Shown here: one piece after another, positions 43,640 through 52,474 of the stretch | Numbering within the stretch: the first letter of the stretch is position 1 | Layout: each line of letters begins with the position of its first letter | NCBI RefSeq assembly: GCF_003254565.1 | Contig: NZ_QJRI01000181.1 | Span: 124,001-188,000 of the forward strand | From: Flavobacterium nitrogenifigens | GTDB lineage: Bacteria > Bacteroidota > Bacteroidia > Flavobacteriales > Flavobacteriaceae | Length of the DNA stretch: 64,000 bases | Direction: 5' to 3' | Notes under the pieces: model-generated | Databases searched by the model: none | What the model was told of the DNA's origin: nothing | Seen by the model: the letters and a program-made list of their open reading frames with translations, nothing else | Made by a program: the position numbers and the translations under genes

Positions 43640-45040
43640 TTATAATTCTGAAAGCACTTCTCGCATTTCGACAATTACAAGTTTGACATCATCTTCTGTA
43701 GTTCTCCAATTTACAAAAGAGGCTCTAATTCCTTTTTTACCTTGATAAACCGTTGGTGTCATAAATACTTTTCCAGTATCATTCAAAGCAGATAAAAACT
43801 GACTTACTTTTTCCTGATTTTGCTCACCTTTTAACGTAAAGCAAACATTATTTAAACGAATTGGTGCTAACAACTCAAAATCATTTTCTATTAATGCATT
43901 TCCAAAATGCAAAGCCAGTGCTGTGCTATTTTCGATAATATCTCTAAAACCTTCTTTTCCATATGCTTTAAGCGAAAACCAAGCAGGCAGAGCACGCAAA
44001 CGACGAGAATTTTCAGGAAGTACATTCAAATAATTAAAATTTTCTAGAGGATTACCTAAATAAGGAGCATTAGAATTCTGAAATGTCTCAATCTGCAGAT
44101 TTATATGCTCTTTTTTAATTAAAACGAAAGCGCTCTCATAAGGTACATTTAGCCATTTATGACAGTCAATCGTAATACTATCTGCACCTTCCCAGCCTTT
44201 TACAAAATGTTTGTATTTCTCTGAAACCGCAGCAAATCCGCCAAATGCGGCATCAATGTGCCACCAGAAATTGTATTTTTCTTTTAGATCTGAAATCGCT
44301 TCAAAATCATCAAAATCGGCGGTATTTACAGTTCCTGCACTTGAAATCAGAATAAAAGGTTTTCCATTTAATGTTTTGATTTTTTCTTCTAAATCGGCAA
44401 TATCCAAAGCTTCACGATTTCCTTCAATTGTTTTTACAACCGTGTAATTCTGACTTCCAATTCCTAAAAGTGACAAACATTTTACAGAAGAAGAATGCGG
44501 TGTTGCTGTTAAGATATTAATTGGTTCTGAAATTCCGTTTTTAGCAAAATCTTTTCCAAACTGTTTACCAAACCATTGTCTGGCAACACCAAGCGCAGTA
44601 AAGTTTGACATTGTAGCTCCTGTAACAAATCCGCCTAAAAATGAATCTGGAAGCTCTAACAGTTGCAATAACAAATTAATGGTTTCAAATTCTATTAACG
44701 CCGATGCTCCACCTTGTGCTTTTACAGCTTGAGTATTTTGATCATACACAGAAGCCAGCCAATCGCCCACAATAGATGCTGGTGTTGAACCGCCTGTAAC
44801 AAATCCCCAATATCTCGGGCCTGACGAAGAAACCATCAATGGAGCCAATCTTTCATTAAACTCTTTTAAAGCATCAATAGATCCTAAACCTAATTCGTTT
44901 AGTTCAGTTTTAGGATCGATTGAATAATTTTTAGACGTTGGAACGTTATCAATATTATTAAGGAAATCAACGCCTTGCTGTTTTGTTTTTTCTAAGATAT
45001 TCTCAAAATTATTGAGATCGTGCTGTAGTATTGAATTCAT
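43640..45040 (-). CDS. PLP-dependent group II decarboxylase
   Basis: A 466-residue aminotransferase-fold enzyme. The PLP lysine is in SITIDCHKWLNVPYESAFVL, and HIDAAFGGFAAVSEKY holds the conserved His/Asp/Ala that clamps the cofactor. GPRYWGFVTGGSTPASIVGDWL near residues 75-95 is typical of the group II amino-acid decarboxylases (glutamate, tyrosine or aromatic amino acid type). The substrate cannot be fixed from sequence. It lies downstream of the dicarboxylate symporter on the same strand, 79 bases away. Confidence 0.88.
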   Translation of the reverse strand: MNSILQHDLNNFENILEKTKQQGVDFLNNIDNVPTSKNYSIDPKTELNELGLGSIDALKEFNERLAPLMVSSSGPRYWGFVTGGSTPASIVGDWLASVYDQNTQAVKAQGGASALIEFETINLLLQLLELPDSFLGGFVTGATMSNFTALGVARQWFGKQFGKDFAKNGISEPINILTATPHSSSVKCLSLLGIGSQNYTVVKTIEGNREALDIADLEEKIKTLNGKPFILISSAGTVNTADFDDFEAISDLKEKYNFWWHIDAAFGGFAAVSEKYKHFVKGWEGADSITIDCHKWLNVPYESAFVLIKKEHINLQIETFQNSNAPYLGNPLENFNYLNVLPENSRRLRALPAWFSLKAYGKEGFRDIIENSTALALHFGNALIENDFELLAPIRLNNVCFTLKGEQNQEKVSQFLSALNDTGKVFMTPTVYQGKKGIRASFVNWRTTEDDVKLVIVEMREVLSEL

Positions 45041-45119
45041 AAGTTTGTTGTATTAGTTATGTTGCGCAGATTGTGCGGATAAGAAAGGTTATAAAAAATT
45101 GTATTTTTTTAAAGAAGAG

Positions 45120-46343
45120 CTACCACTTCGTCTTTTCAGAGAATCTCGAAACCATCATCGAACAGATTACATCGCCGTTGGCATTTAATAAAGTAGCAAT
45201 TGGATCTACCAATGTCCCTAAGATCATAGCGACGGGCAAAGCTTGTCCCATAGGAAAACCATAAACTGTTATAGCTAAGATTTCTCCAATATAGCCTCCG
45301 TTTGGAATTCCGCCTTCGACAATCGAAACGACAACTGTAATTCCGAGTGCTAAAAGAATGGTCATCGGATCTGAAAAATCTTTGCCAAACATGGCAAATA
45401 AAAAAGTAATCTTTAAGATGGAAGACATACTCGAACCGTCTTTGTGCAAAGGCGCTCCAAGCGGAATTACTAAATTCCGAACGTGACTAGGGATTCCCAT
45501 TTTTTCTGCAGCATCCAGATTGGCTGGTATAGTAGCAATACTGCTGCAAGTTCCTACTGCGGTTAAAGATGGAGTTATATTGTTACCCCAAAAAACTTTA
45601 AAAGCTCTTTTCCCTCCAGAGACAAGGGCATATAAACTGAAAAACACGAAAAAGTAGAAAATACAAGCGCCATAATAAACTGCCATTGGTTTTGCATAAA
45701 CCCCTAACAATTGCGGTCCAAAAACTCCAACTTGATAAGCAAAATAGGCTCCGAGACCAATTGGTGCAGATTTCATGATAATGTTCAAAAGCTGTTTCAT
45801 TACTTCGTTTCCTGAATCCAGAAAACTCTTGAAAGCTTTTCCTTTTTCTCCTGATTGCAGTGTGGCAAAACCAACTAAAAAAGAGAAAATAATCAACGCC
45901 AACATGCTTTTACGAGACAATAATTCGAAGAAATCATTGGCAGTAAGCAGTTTCGCAATCTGATCTCCCGCTGATCCTGATGCTACTTCTTCAAACGGAA
46001 CTTTGGCAATCGCAATATCTTCATGAATTGGAAAAAGATAAACAGCGCAAATCATCACAATTGCCGAAATCAAAATGGTAGCTAGAAAAACTAGCAACAT
46101 TATAACAAACAGTTTTCCTAGTTTTTCTGTTCTTTCTAGATTCGCAACCGAAGAACCGATTGTAAAAAAGATAAGTGGAATAATGGCTGTAAAAAGTAAA
46201 TTCAGGAATATATCGCCAAGCGGTTTTATGATCAAAACATCTTCTCCGAAAACCAATCCAAAAATACTTCCGACTATAATACCGCCAAGAAGCCATAAAA
46301 TACTGCTGTAACTCTGCAAAAAATTGATTTTCTTAACTTCCAT
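45120..46343 (-). CDS. dicarboxylate/amino acid:cation symporter
   Basis: A 407-residue DAACS-family inner-membrane symporter that imports dicarboxylates or acidic amino acids with Na+ or H+. Marks include LGDIFLNLLFTAIIPLIFFT in an early helix, the serine-rich GTCSSIATIPANLDAAEKMG of hairpin 1, and the later EGGIPNGGYIGEI and DPIATLLNANGD segments. It may feed the adjacent PLP decarboxylase with substrate; that link is inferred from position. Confidence 0.9.
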   Translation of the reverse strand: MEVKKINFLQSYSSILWLLGGIIVGSIFGLVFGEDVLIIKPLGDIFLNLLFTAIIPLIFFTIGSSVANLERTEKLGKLFVIMLLVFLATILISAIVMICAVYLFPIHEDIAIAKVPFEEVASGSAGDQIAKLLTANDFFELLSRKSMLALIIFSFLVGFATLQSGEKGKAFKSFLDSGNEVMKQLLNIIMKSAPIGLGAYFAYQVGVFGPQLLGVYAKPMAVYYGACIFYFFVFFSLYALVSGGKRAFKVFWGNNITPSLTAVGTCSSIATIPANLDAAEKMGIPSHVRNLVIPLGAPLHKDGSSMSSILKITFLFAMFGKDFSDPMTILLALGITVVVSIVEGGIPNGGYIGEILAITVYGFPMGQALPVAMILGTLVDPIATLLNANGDVICSMMVSRFSEKTKW

Positions 46344-46385
46344 AATGATACAAGGGTTTAGAATTCAGCAATCTCTATATTTTCT

Positions 46386-46524
46386 AAACACATAGAAACA
46401 TAGTTCTCTTTGTCTAGAAAGGCGTTTTACTTATTTAAACAAACATAACTATGTGTGAAAAATGTATTTTTCTTTTTAATTCTTCTAAACTTAAATTAAG
46501 AAAAATCTATGTTTCTATGTGTTT
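46386..46524. repeat. 139-bp element with 18-bp terminal inverted repeats
   Basis: AAACACATAGAAACATAG (46386-46403) and CTATGTTTCTATGTGTTT (46507-46524) are perfect inverses. A central ATAACTATGTGTGA echoes the word. No ORF; MITE-like. Confidence 0.75.
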
Positions 46525-46535
46525 AAAAATCTTAA

Positions 46536-47189
46536 CTATTTTTCCAGAACTATAGTAGTAAAAGCTCTGTCAACCAATTCGCCAGTTTTACTTTTTACTT
46601 TTTCCGTCTGTGTTTCTGTGTAAACGATTTTAAAATCTGATTTTTTGATTAATTCCTGCGCTTTTTCTGTACTGTACAATTTAAATTCGAATTGCGTAAA
46701 AGGCAATGTTTTCATGAAATCTTCTTCGGCAAATGTCAAGCAGAAATTACCGCTTGGTTTTAAAACTCTGTGGATTTCTGAAAGCAATTCTTCGGGTTTC
46801 TGCCAAAAATAGATTGTATTTACAGTAAATATTTTATCGAATAATCCATCTTCAAACGGAATCGTATTTCCGTCATAAAGCGAAAAGAAAGCTTGTTTTT
46901 GAGAGACAAAGTTTCGGTTGATCTGGCGCGCTTCTTGAAACATCAATTCCGACATTTCCAGTCCGTAATATTTTAATTTTTCAGCTTGTTCAAACAAAAA
47001 TTCAACGTGACCTGCGTTTCCGTGGCCTAGTTCCAGAATTCTGTTTTCGTTTGAAATATTTAGATTCTGAATCGAATGTTTAGTCATATTGATGTTCGTT
47101 TCGTTCATCATATTGGCCATTTCAATTCCTTTTTCTCCCGATGGATGTTTTAATTGAGAGGCTATGGCTTGTAGTTCTTCTTGTTTCAT
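46536..47189 (-). CDS. class I SAM-dependent methyltransferase
   Basis: A 217-residue methyltransferase from ATG 47189 (MKQEELQAIASQL); the frame runs 13 codons further upstream without domain sense. The SAM-binding motif I is RILELGHGNAGHVEFLFEQ. Later motifs are YYGLEMSELMFQEA and DKIFTVNTIYFWQKPEELLS with RVLKPSGNFCLTF, a Methyltransf_11 layout. The substrate is unknown. It follows metF on the same strand, separated by a 98-bp MITE-like repeat, so it may or may not belong to the met operon. Confidence 0.85.
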   Translation of the reverse strand: MKQEELQAIASQLKHPSGEKGIEMANMMNETNINMTKHSIQNLNISNENRILELGHGNAGHVEFLFEQAEKLKYYGLEMSELMFQEARQINRNFVSQKQAFFSLYDGNTIPFEDGLFDKIFTVNTIYFWQKPEELLSEIHRVLKPSGNFCLTFAEEDFMKTLPFTQFEFKLYSTEKAQELIKKSDFKIVYTETQTEKVKSKTGELVDRAFTTIVLEK

Positions 47190-47234
47190 GACTTTTAAAA
47201 TTTCAATTAAAAAAATACCAAATTCCATTTTTTT

Positions 47235-47332
47235 GTCATTCCGAGGAACGAGGAATCACACTAGAAACTCCGCAAAGTAAATCGCCAATCTTTGTCGACA
47301 CCCGAGTGAGATTCCTCGTTCCTCGGAATGAC
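47235..47332. repeat. 98-bp MITE-like inverted repeat
   Basis: Perfect 23-base inverted arms lie at 47235-47257 (GTCATTCCGAGGAACGAGG...) and 47310-47332. The inner ~52 bases hold no ORF. A CTTTGTCAAAGTT palindrome follows at about 47345-47380. Confidence 0.8.
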
Positions 47333-47393
47333 AAACTGTACTCAATCAACTTTGTCAAAGTTTTAAACTTTGACAAAGTTCCTAGCAAAGACC

Positions 47394-48350
47394 TTAAAAA
47401 ACCTGACTTGCAATCTGACGAATATTCTCAGATTTACCCATTGAATAATAGTGTAAAAACGGAACTCCAGCGGCTTTTAATTCTAATGACTGCTGAACCG
47501 CCCATTCAATTCCGACTTGTTTGATTTCAGCATTGTTTTTGCATTTATCTACGGCATCGATTAAATCTTCTGGCAAATCGATTCTGAAGATTTGCGGCAG
47601 AACCTGTAAATGTCGTTGAACAGCAATTGGTTTAATTCCAGGAATAATAGGAATTGTGATTCCCATTTCTCTTGCTTTTTCTACGAAAGCAAAATATTTA
47701 GCATTGTCAAAAAACATTTGTGTTACTACATAATCAGCTCCTGCATTAACTTTTTCTTTTAATCTTTTTAAATCTGATTGTAAAGATGGTGATTCTAAAT
47801 GTTTTTCTGGATAACCTGCAACTCCAATACAGAAGTCAGCTTTGTTATCAGCATCCATTACTTCATGAAGATATTTTCCGCAATTCAAATCGTTTATTTG
47901 TTTTACCAAATCAATTGCATAATGATTTCCTCCAGCTTTTGGTGTAAAAGACTGCTCGTCTTTCATTGCGTCACCTCGAAGTGCCATTACATTGTTGATT
48001 CCTAAATAATGACAGTCAACCAGCATATACTCGGTTTCTTCTTTAGTGAAACCACCACAAAGCAAATGCGGAACCGTATCTACATTGTATTTGTGTTTTA
48101 TAGAAGCGCAAATTCCAAGCGTTCCTGGACGCATACGAGTCAGTTTTTTGTCCAAAAGTCCATTACCGCGGTCAATGTAAATATACTCTTCACGAGAAGT
48201 CGTTACATCAATAAACGGCGGATTAAACTCCATTAACGGATCAATATTATCGTATAATTCCTGAATGCTTTTCCCCTTCTGAGGCGGAATAATTTCAAAC
48301 GAGAATAATGTTTTTCCTTTGGCGTTTTCTATATGTTCTGTTACTTTCAT
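47394..48350 (-). CDS. metF: 5,10-methylenetetrahydrofolate reductase
   Basis: A 318-residue FAD enzyme reducing methylene-THF to 5-methyl-THF, the methyl donor for MetH and MetE. FSFEIIPPQKG holds the catalytic Glu, HLLCGGFTKEE and NVMALRGD are the folate/FAD segments, and YVVTQMFFDNAKYF is the conserved substrate loop. Length is close to E. coli MetF (296) with a small C-terminal extension. It follows metH by 158 bases, with a word-array hairpin between. Confidence 0.96.
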   Translation of the reverse strand: MKVTEHIENAKGKTLFSFEIIPPQKGKSIQELYDNIDPLMEFNPPFIDVTTSREEYIYIDRGNGLLDKKLTRMRPGTLGICASIKHKYNVDTVPHLLCGGFTKEETEYMLVDCHYLGINNVMALRGDAMKDEQSFTPKAGGNHYAIDLVKQINDLNCGKYLHEVMDADNKADFCIGVAGYPEKHLESPSLQSDLKRLKEKVNAGADYVVTQMFFDNAKYFAFVEKAREMGITIPIIPGIKPIAVQRHLQVLPQIFRIDLPEDLIDAVDKCKNNAEIKQVGIEWAVQQSLELKAAGVPFLHYYSMGKSENIRQIASQVF

Positions 48351-48359
48351 TATTAGAAT

Positions 48360-48505
48360 TATGAGTTATGAGTTATGAATTTTGAGTTTGAAAGGTGTAA
48401 AAAATCTGAATCAAAAAACGTAAATCAAATATTTGTTGTTTCAAGTTTCAGGTTCCAAGTTTCAAGTTGCCATAGAGAACTTGAAACTTGAAACTTGAAA
48501 CAAAA
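48360..48505. repeat. word array with inverted halves between metH and metF
   Basis: GAGTTATGAGTTATGA words are followed by GTTTCAAGTTTCAGGTTCCA and then by the inverse AACTTGAAACTTGAAACTTG (48479-48499). The two halves can form a long hairpin. This may reduce readthrough from metH into metF, but the role is unproven. Confidence 0.55.
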
Positions 48506-48508
48506 ACT

Positions 48509-51184
48509 TTAATCTGCTATATTAGGGTTTAACCATTTCATTGCGTAATCAAGCGGTACATTTCGGCGTTTTGCGTAATCTGTAACCTGATCTTCTTTTA
48601 TTTTTCCTAGTCCGAAATAGCGGCTTTTCGGGTTTCCGAAATAGTATCCTGACACCGAAGAAGCCGGCCACATTGCCATACTTTCTGTTAACTTCACTCC
48701 AATTTGTTTTTCAACATCCAAAAGTTTCCAGATTGTTGGTTTCTCCAAGTGATCTGGACAAGCTGGATAACCTGGCGCTGGACGAATTCCTTTATAATTT
48801 TCTTTAATCAATTCTTCGTTGGTTAAAGATTCTTCACTATCATAACCCCAAAAATCTTTACGAACTCGCTCGTGAAGATATTCGGCGAAAGCCTCAGCAA
48901 AACGATCTGCAAGGGCTTTAACCATAATTGAATTATAATCGTCTAGATTCTTTTCGTATTCTGCCGCCCATTCGTCAACACCAAAACCTGTTGTTACACA
49001 GAAAGCTCCCATGTAATCATCGATTCCGCTTTCTTTTGGCAGAATAAAATCGGCTAAAGCGATGTTTGGAGCTCCTTTAGTTTTTTGTGACTGCTGACGA
49101 AGCGTTAAGAATTTTTCTAAAACTTTTCCGTTTTCATCACGCAATTCGATATCGTCATCATTTACCTGATTCGCAGGGAAAATTCCGTAAATACCTTTTG
49201 CTTTTAATTTTTTCTCTTCTAAAATTACTTTTAGCATTGCCTGAGCATCATTAAAAACAGAAGTTGCTTCTTTACCCACAACCTCATCCGTTAGAATCGC
49301 AGGATATTTTCCGTACAATTCCCATGTTTGGAAAAATGGCGTCCAGTCGATATACGGAACCAAAACATCCAATTCTATTTCAATAGTTTGAGCGCCAATT
49401 ACTTTTGGTTTAGTCGGCGTATACTCAGACCAATCCAATGGCAATTTGTTTTTGCGGGCATCTTCAATCGTCAGGAAGTTTTTATCTCTTGAACGGTTTA
49501 AAAATGTTTCTCTAAAAGAATCGTATTCTGCACGAATATCTGCCGCATATATTTTTCTATTATGATCTAACAGATTTCCTGCAACGGTAACAGCTCTCGA
49601 AGCATCGTTAACGTGAATTACAGTTTCTCTGTATTGAGGTGCAATTTTCACGGCTGTATGCGCGCGCGAAGTTGTAGCACCACCAATCATAATTGGGATT
49701 TTAATATCTTGTTTATCTAGTTCTTTGGCCAGATATACCATTTCGTCAAGCGAAGGTGTGATCAAGCCACTTAATCCGATGATATCCACTTCATGTTCAA
49801 TTGCAGCCGAAATAATTTTCTCCGGAGGAACCATTACACCTAAGTCTACAATCTCGTAGTTATTACAAGCCAAAACTACCGAAACGATGTTTTTACCAAT
49901 ATCGTGAACGTCACCTTTTACGGTTGCCATCAAGATTTTTCCGTTTCCTTGTTTGTCTCCGGCTTGTTTGCTCGCTTCAATAAAAGGCAATAAATACGCC
50001 ACCGCTTTTTTCATTACACGAGCCGATTTTACTACCTGAGGCAGGAACATTTTTCCGCTTCCGAATAAATCTCCAACCACATTCATTCCGGCCATTAAGT
50101 TAATCTCGATAACTTCAATTGGCTTTGTCGCCGCCAAACGTGCTTCTTCAACATCTTCTTCAATAAAAGCATCGATTCCTTTTACCAATGAATGTGTAAT
50201 ACGTTCTTGAACCGTTCCAAAACGCCATTCTTGAACCGTTTTTTCATCGCTTTTTGCTTCACCTTTTACGCTATCTGCAAAATCTAAAAGTCGTTCAGTA
50301 GCATCGTCGCGTCTGTCCAGAATTACGTCTTCAACGTATTCTAATAAGTCTTTCGGAATATCATCGTAAATCGTAAGCATCTCTGGATTAACGATTCCCA
50401 TCGTCATTCCGTTTTTAATTGCGTGATATAAAAATACCGAGTGCATCGCTTCACGAACCGTATCGTTTCCTCTAAAAGAGAACGAAACGTTACTTACTCC
50501 ACCGCTAATATGTGCGTGCGGAAGATTCTCGCGAACCCATTTTGTTCCTCTAAAGAAATCCAAAGCGTTCAATCTATGCTCTTCCATTCCCGTTGCAACT
50601 GGGAAAATATTCAAATCGAAAATAATATCTTGTGGAGGGAAATTAACTTTGTTCACCAAAATATCATACGAACGCTGGCAGATTTCCACTCTACGGTCGT
50701 AATTATCTGCCTGACCAACTTCATCAAAAGCCATTACAATCGCAGCTGCTCCGTAACGTTTGATTAATTTAGCGTGATGAATAAAGGCTTCTTCTCCTTC
50801 TTTTAACGAAATCGAGTTTACAACGCTTTTTCCTTGAACTACTTTTAGACCAGCTTCGATGATTTCCCATTTCGAACTGTCAATCATAATTGGCACTCTC
50901 GAAATGTCTGGTTCTGCAGCAATTAAATTCAAAAATTTAGTCATTGCCGTAACACCATCAAGCATTCCTTCATCCATATTAATATCGATGATCTGCGCTC
51001 CTCCTTCTACCTGCTGTCTTGCAATATCAAGCGCCTCGTCATATTTCTCTTCCTTGATTAATCTCAAGAATTTTCTTGAACCTGTTACGTTTGTACGCTC
51101 ACCAACATTCACGAAAACACTTTCCGGCGTGATAATCAACGGTTCTAATCCTGATAATACAAGGTCTCTTCTTTTTTCTGTCAT
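48509..51184 (-). CDS. metH: methionine synthase MetH, pterin/B12/activation part
   Basis: An 891-residue protein carrying everything of MetH except the homocysteine-binding module. The pterin-binding domain spans ~15-270 (VFVNVGERTNVTGSRKF, and IDINMDEGMLDGVTAM). The cobalamin cap and Rossmann domain follow, with the B12 ligand His in VKGDVHDIGKNIVSVVL. The AdoMet activation domain (~560-890) has RPAPGYPACPDHLEK. Together with the 334-residue Hcy protein the total is 1225, equal to E. coli MetH. The two are separated by a nuclease gene. Confidence 0.95.
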   Translation of the reverse strand: MTEKRRDLVLSGLEPLIITPESVFVNVGERTNVTGSRKFLRLIKEEKYDEALDIARQQVEGGAQIIDINMDEGMLDGVTAMTKFLNLIAAEPDISRVPIMIDSSKWEIIEAGLKVVQGKSVVNSISLKEGEEAFIHHAKLIKRYGAAAIVMAFDEVGQADNYDRRVEICQRSYDILVNKVNFPPQDIIFDLNIFPVATGMEEHRLNALDFFRGTKWVRENLPHAHISGGVSNVSFSFRGNDTVREAMHSVFLYHAIKNGMTMGIVNPEMLTIYDDIPKDLLEYVEDVILDRRDDATERLLDFADSVKGEAKSDEKTVQEWRFGTVQERITHSLVKGIDAFIEEDVEEARLAATKPIEVIEINLMAGMNVVGDLFGSGKMFLPQVVKSARVMKKAVAYLLPFIEASKQAGDKQGNGKILMATVKGDVHDIGKNIVSVVLACNNYEIVDLGVMVPPEKIISAAIEHEVDIIGLSGLITPSLDEMVYLAKELDKQDIKIPIMIGGATTSRAHTAVKIAPQYRETVIHVNDASRAVTVAGNLLDHNRKIYAADIRAEYDSFRETFLNRSRDKNFLTIEDARKNKLPLDWSEYTPTKPKVIGAQTIEIELDVLVPYIDWTPFFQTWELYGKYPAILTDEVVGKEATSVFNDAQAMLKVILEEKKLKAKGIYGIFPANQVNDDDIELRDENGKVLEKFLTLRQQSQKTKGAPNIALADFILPKESGIDDYMGAFCVTTGFGVDEWAAEYEKNLDDYNSIMVKALADRFAEAFAEYLHERVRKDFWGYDSEESLTNEELIKENYKGIRPAPGYPACPDHLEKPTIWKLLDVEKQIGVKLTESMAMWPASSVSGYYFGNPKSRYFGLGKIKEDQVTDYAKRRNVPLDYAMKWLNPNIAD

Positions 51185-51280
51185 TTTTTTTAAAGTTACT
51201 AAGATCCTGAGATACTAAGGTTCTAAGTTTTTTATTCTATATCTTTTAGGTTTTTAAACCTGTAATCTTTTTAATAATTT

Positions 51281-51370
51281 GGGCGTGCCCCTCCGGGTCG
51301 GGCTATCCGTTGCAAGTCCTCGCTCTTCCTTCGTCAGGCTGTGGACTTTCCACTTCTATCCCTCACGCAA
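51281..51370 (-). repeat. structured dispersed repeat, copy A
   Basis: On the minus strand it reads GTGAGGGATAGAAGTGGAAA, an imperfect inner hairpin (AAGTCC...GGACTT), then TTGCAACGGATAGCCCGACC and GGAGGGGCACGCCC. GATAGAAGTGGAAA and TTGCAACGGATAGC are shared, with small changes, with copies B and C. It lies between the nuclease and metH. Confidence 0.7.
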
Positions 51371-51443
51371 ACTCGGTTTCATAAGACGATTTATGTTTTT
51401 CAAATTTCAATTTTAATTAATGCTAAAAATAATTTTTACAATT

Positions 51444-52445
51444 TTATTCTTCCAGCAATTTATCCAATTGATTCTGAAGCGTTTTTTTATCCGGCAAATA
51501 CAATTGATATTTACTCAACAACACTTTATTTGTAATACTATCAGTAGCATATTCAACCAAAATATGATTTTTGTGTGCTCCCAATACAATACCAATTGGT
51601 TCATTATCTCCTTCTGTTGCTTCTTCCTTTTTGAAATAATTCAGATACAAATTCATTTGACCAATATCCTGATGATCAATTTCGCCTCTTTTTAAATCTA
51701 CCAAAACAAAACATTTTAGTATTCGATGATAAAAAAGCAAGTCCAAGTAAAAATGTTTTCCCCCAATACTCATTCGATATTGTCTGCCAATAAAAGCAAA
51801 TCCTTTTCCCATTTCCATAATGAACTGCTGTAAATTGGAAATGATTTTTTCTTCCAAATCATTCTCCAAATACTGATATGGTTCAGGGATATTTAAAAAG
51901 TCCAATACAAAGGGATCTTTAATTAAATCTTCTGCATTTTCTACAATATGTCCTTCTTTAGCCAATCTCAAAACGCCTTCTTTGTCTTTGCTCAAAGCTA
52001 ATCTTTCAAACAATGAACTCTTCATTTGACGTTTTAATTCTCTTACACTCCACCGCTCATGCTGACATTGTTTAGTATAAAAACTAATTTCTAATTCCGA
52101 GTCAGCTTTCAAAATTTCAAAATAATGACTCCACGTCAATAAGTGAGACAGTGTCTCACTTATTGGAAACGATAAATATAACTTACGCATGTATAAAAGA
52201 TTAGATCTACTAAACCCTTTACCATGAGCTTGTACCAAATCCTTTGAAAGCCTTTCAAATAATTGACTTCCGTATTCAGCTTTTTCATTTCCCTTTTGCT
52301 CAAACTCTACAATGTGCTGACCTACGTACCAATAAGTCTGCACCAAAATTGTATTGACTGATTGTACAGCTTGCTGTCTACCATTTTGCAACAAGGTGCC
52401 AATTTTATCGATAAGTTCACTATAAGGTTGTTTCTCTAAACTCAT
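51444..52445 (-). CDS. DUF1016-family PDDEXK nuclease (YhcG-like)
   Basis: A 333-residue protein from MSLEKQPYSELIDKI (the frame continues three codons upstream). The first ~150 residues are the helical DUF1016_N domain, with YWYVGQHIVEFEQKG and GFSRSNLLYMRKLY. The C-terminal PDDEXK nuclease core is visible as HFYLDLLFYHRILKCFVLVDLKRG (Asp...Asp-x-Lys) and GIVLGAHKNHILVEYAT. The family is often linked to mobile or defence regions. It sits between the two MetH genes on the same strand, 29 bases after the first. Function here is unknown. Confidence 0.88.
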   Translation of the reverse strand: MSLEKQPYSELIDKIGTLLQNGRQQAVQSVNTILVQTYWYVGQHIVEFEQKGNEKAEYGSQLFERLSKDLVQAHGKGFSRSNLLYMRKLYLSFPISETLSHLLTWSHYFEILKADSELEISFYTKQCQHERWSVRELKRQMKSSLFERLALSKDKEGVLRLAKEGHIVENAEDLIKDPFVLDFLNIPEPYQYLENDLEEKIISNLQQFIMEMGKGFAFIGRQYRMSIGGKHFYLDLLFYHRILKCFVLVDLKRGEIDHQDIGQMNLYLNYFKKEEATEGDNEPIGIVLGAHKNHILVEYATDSITNKVLLSKYQLYLPDKKTLQNQLDKLLEE

Positions 52446-52474
52446 AATTAGCAATTAATACTTTGATTAGATCA

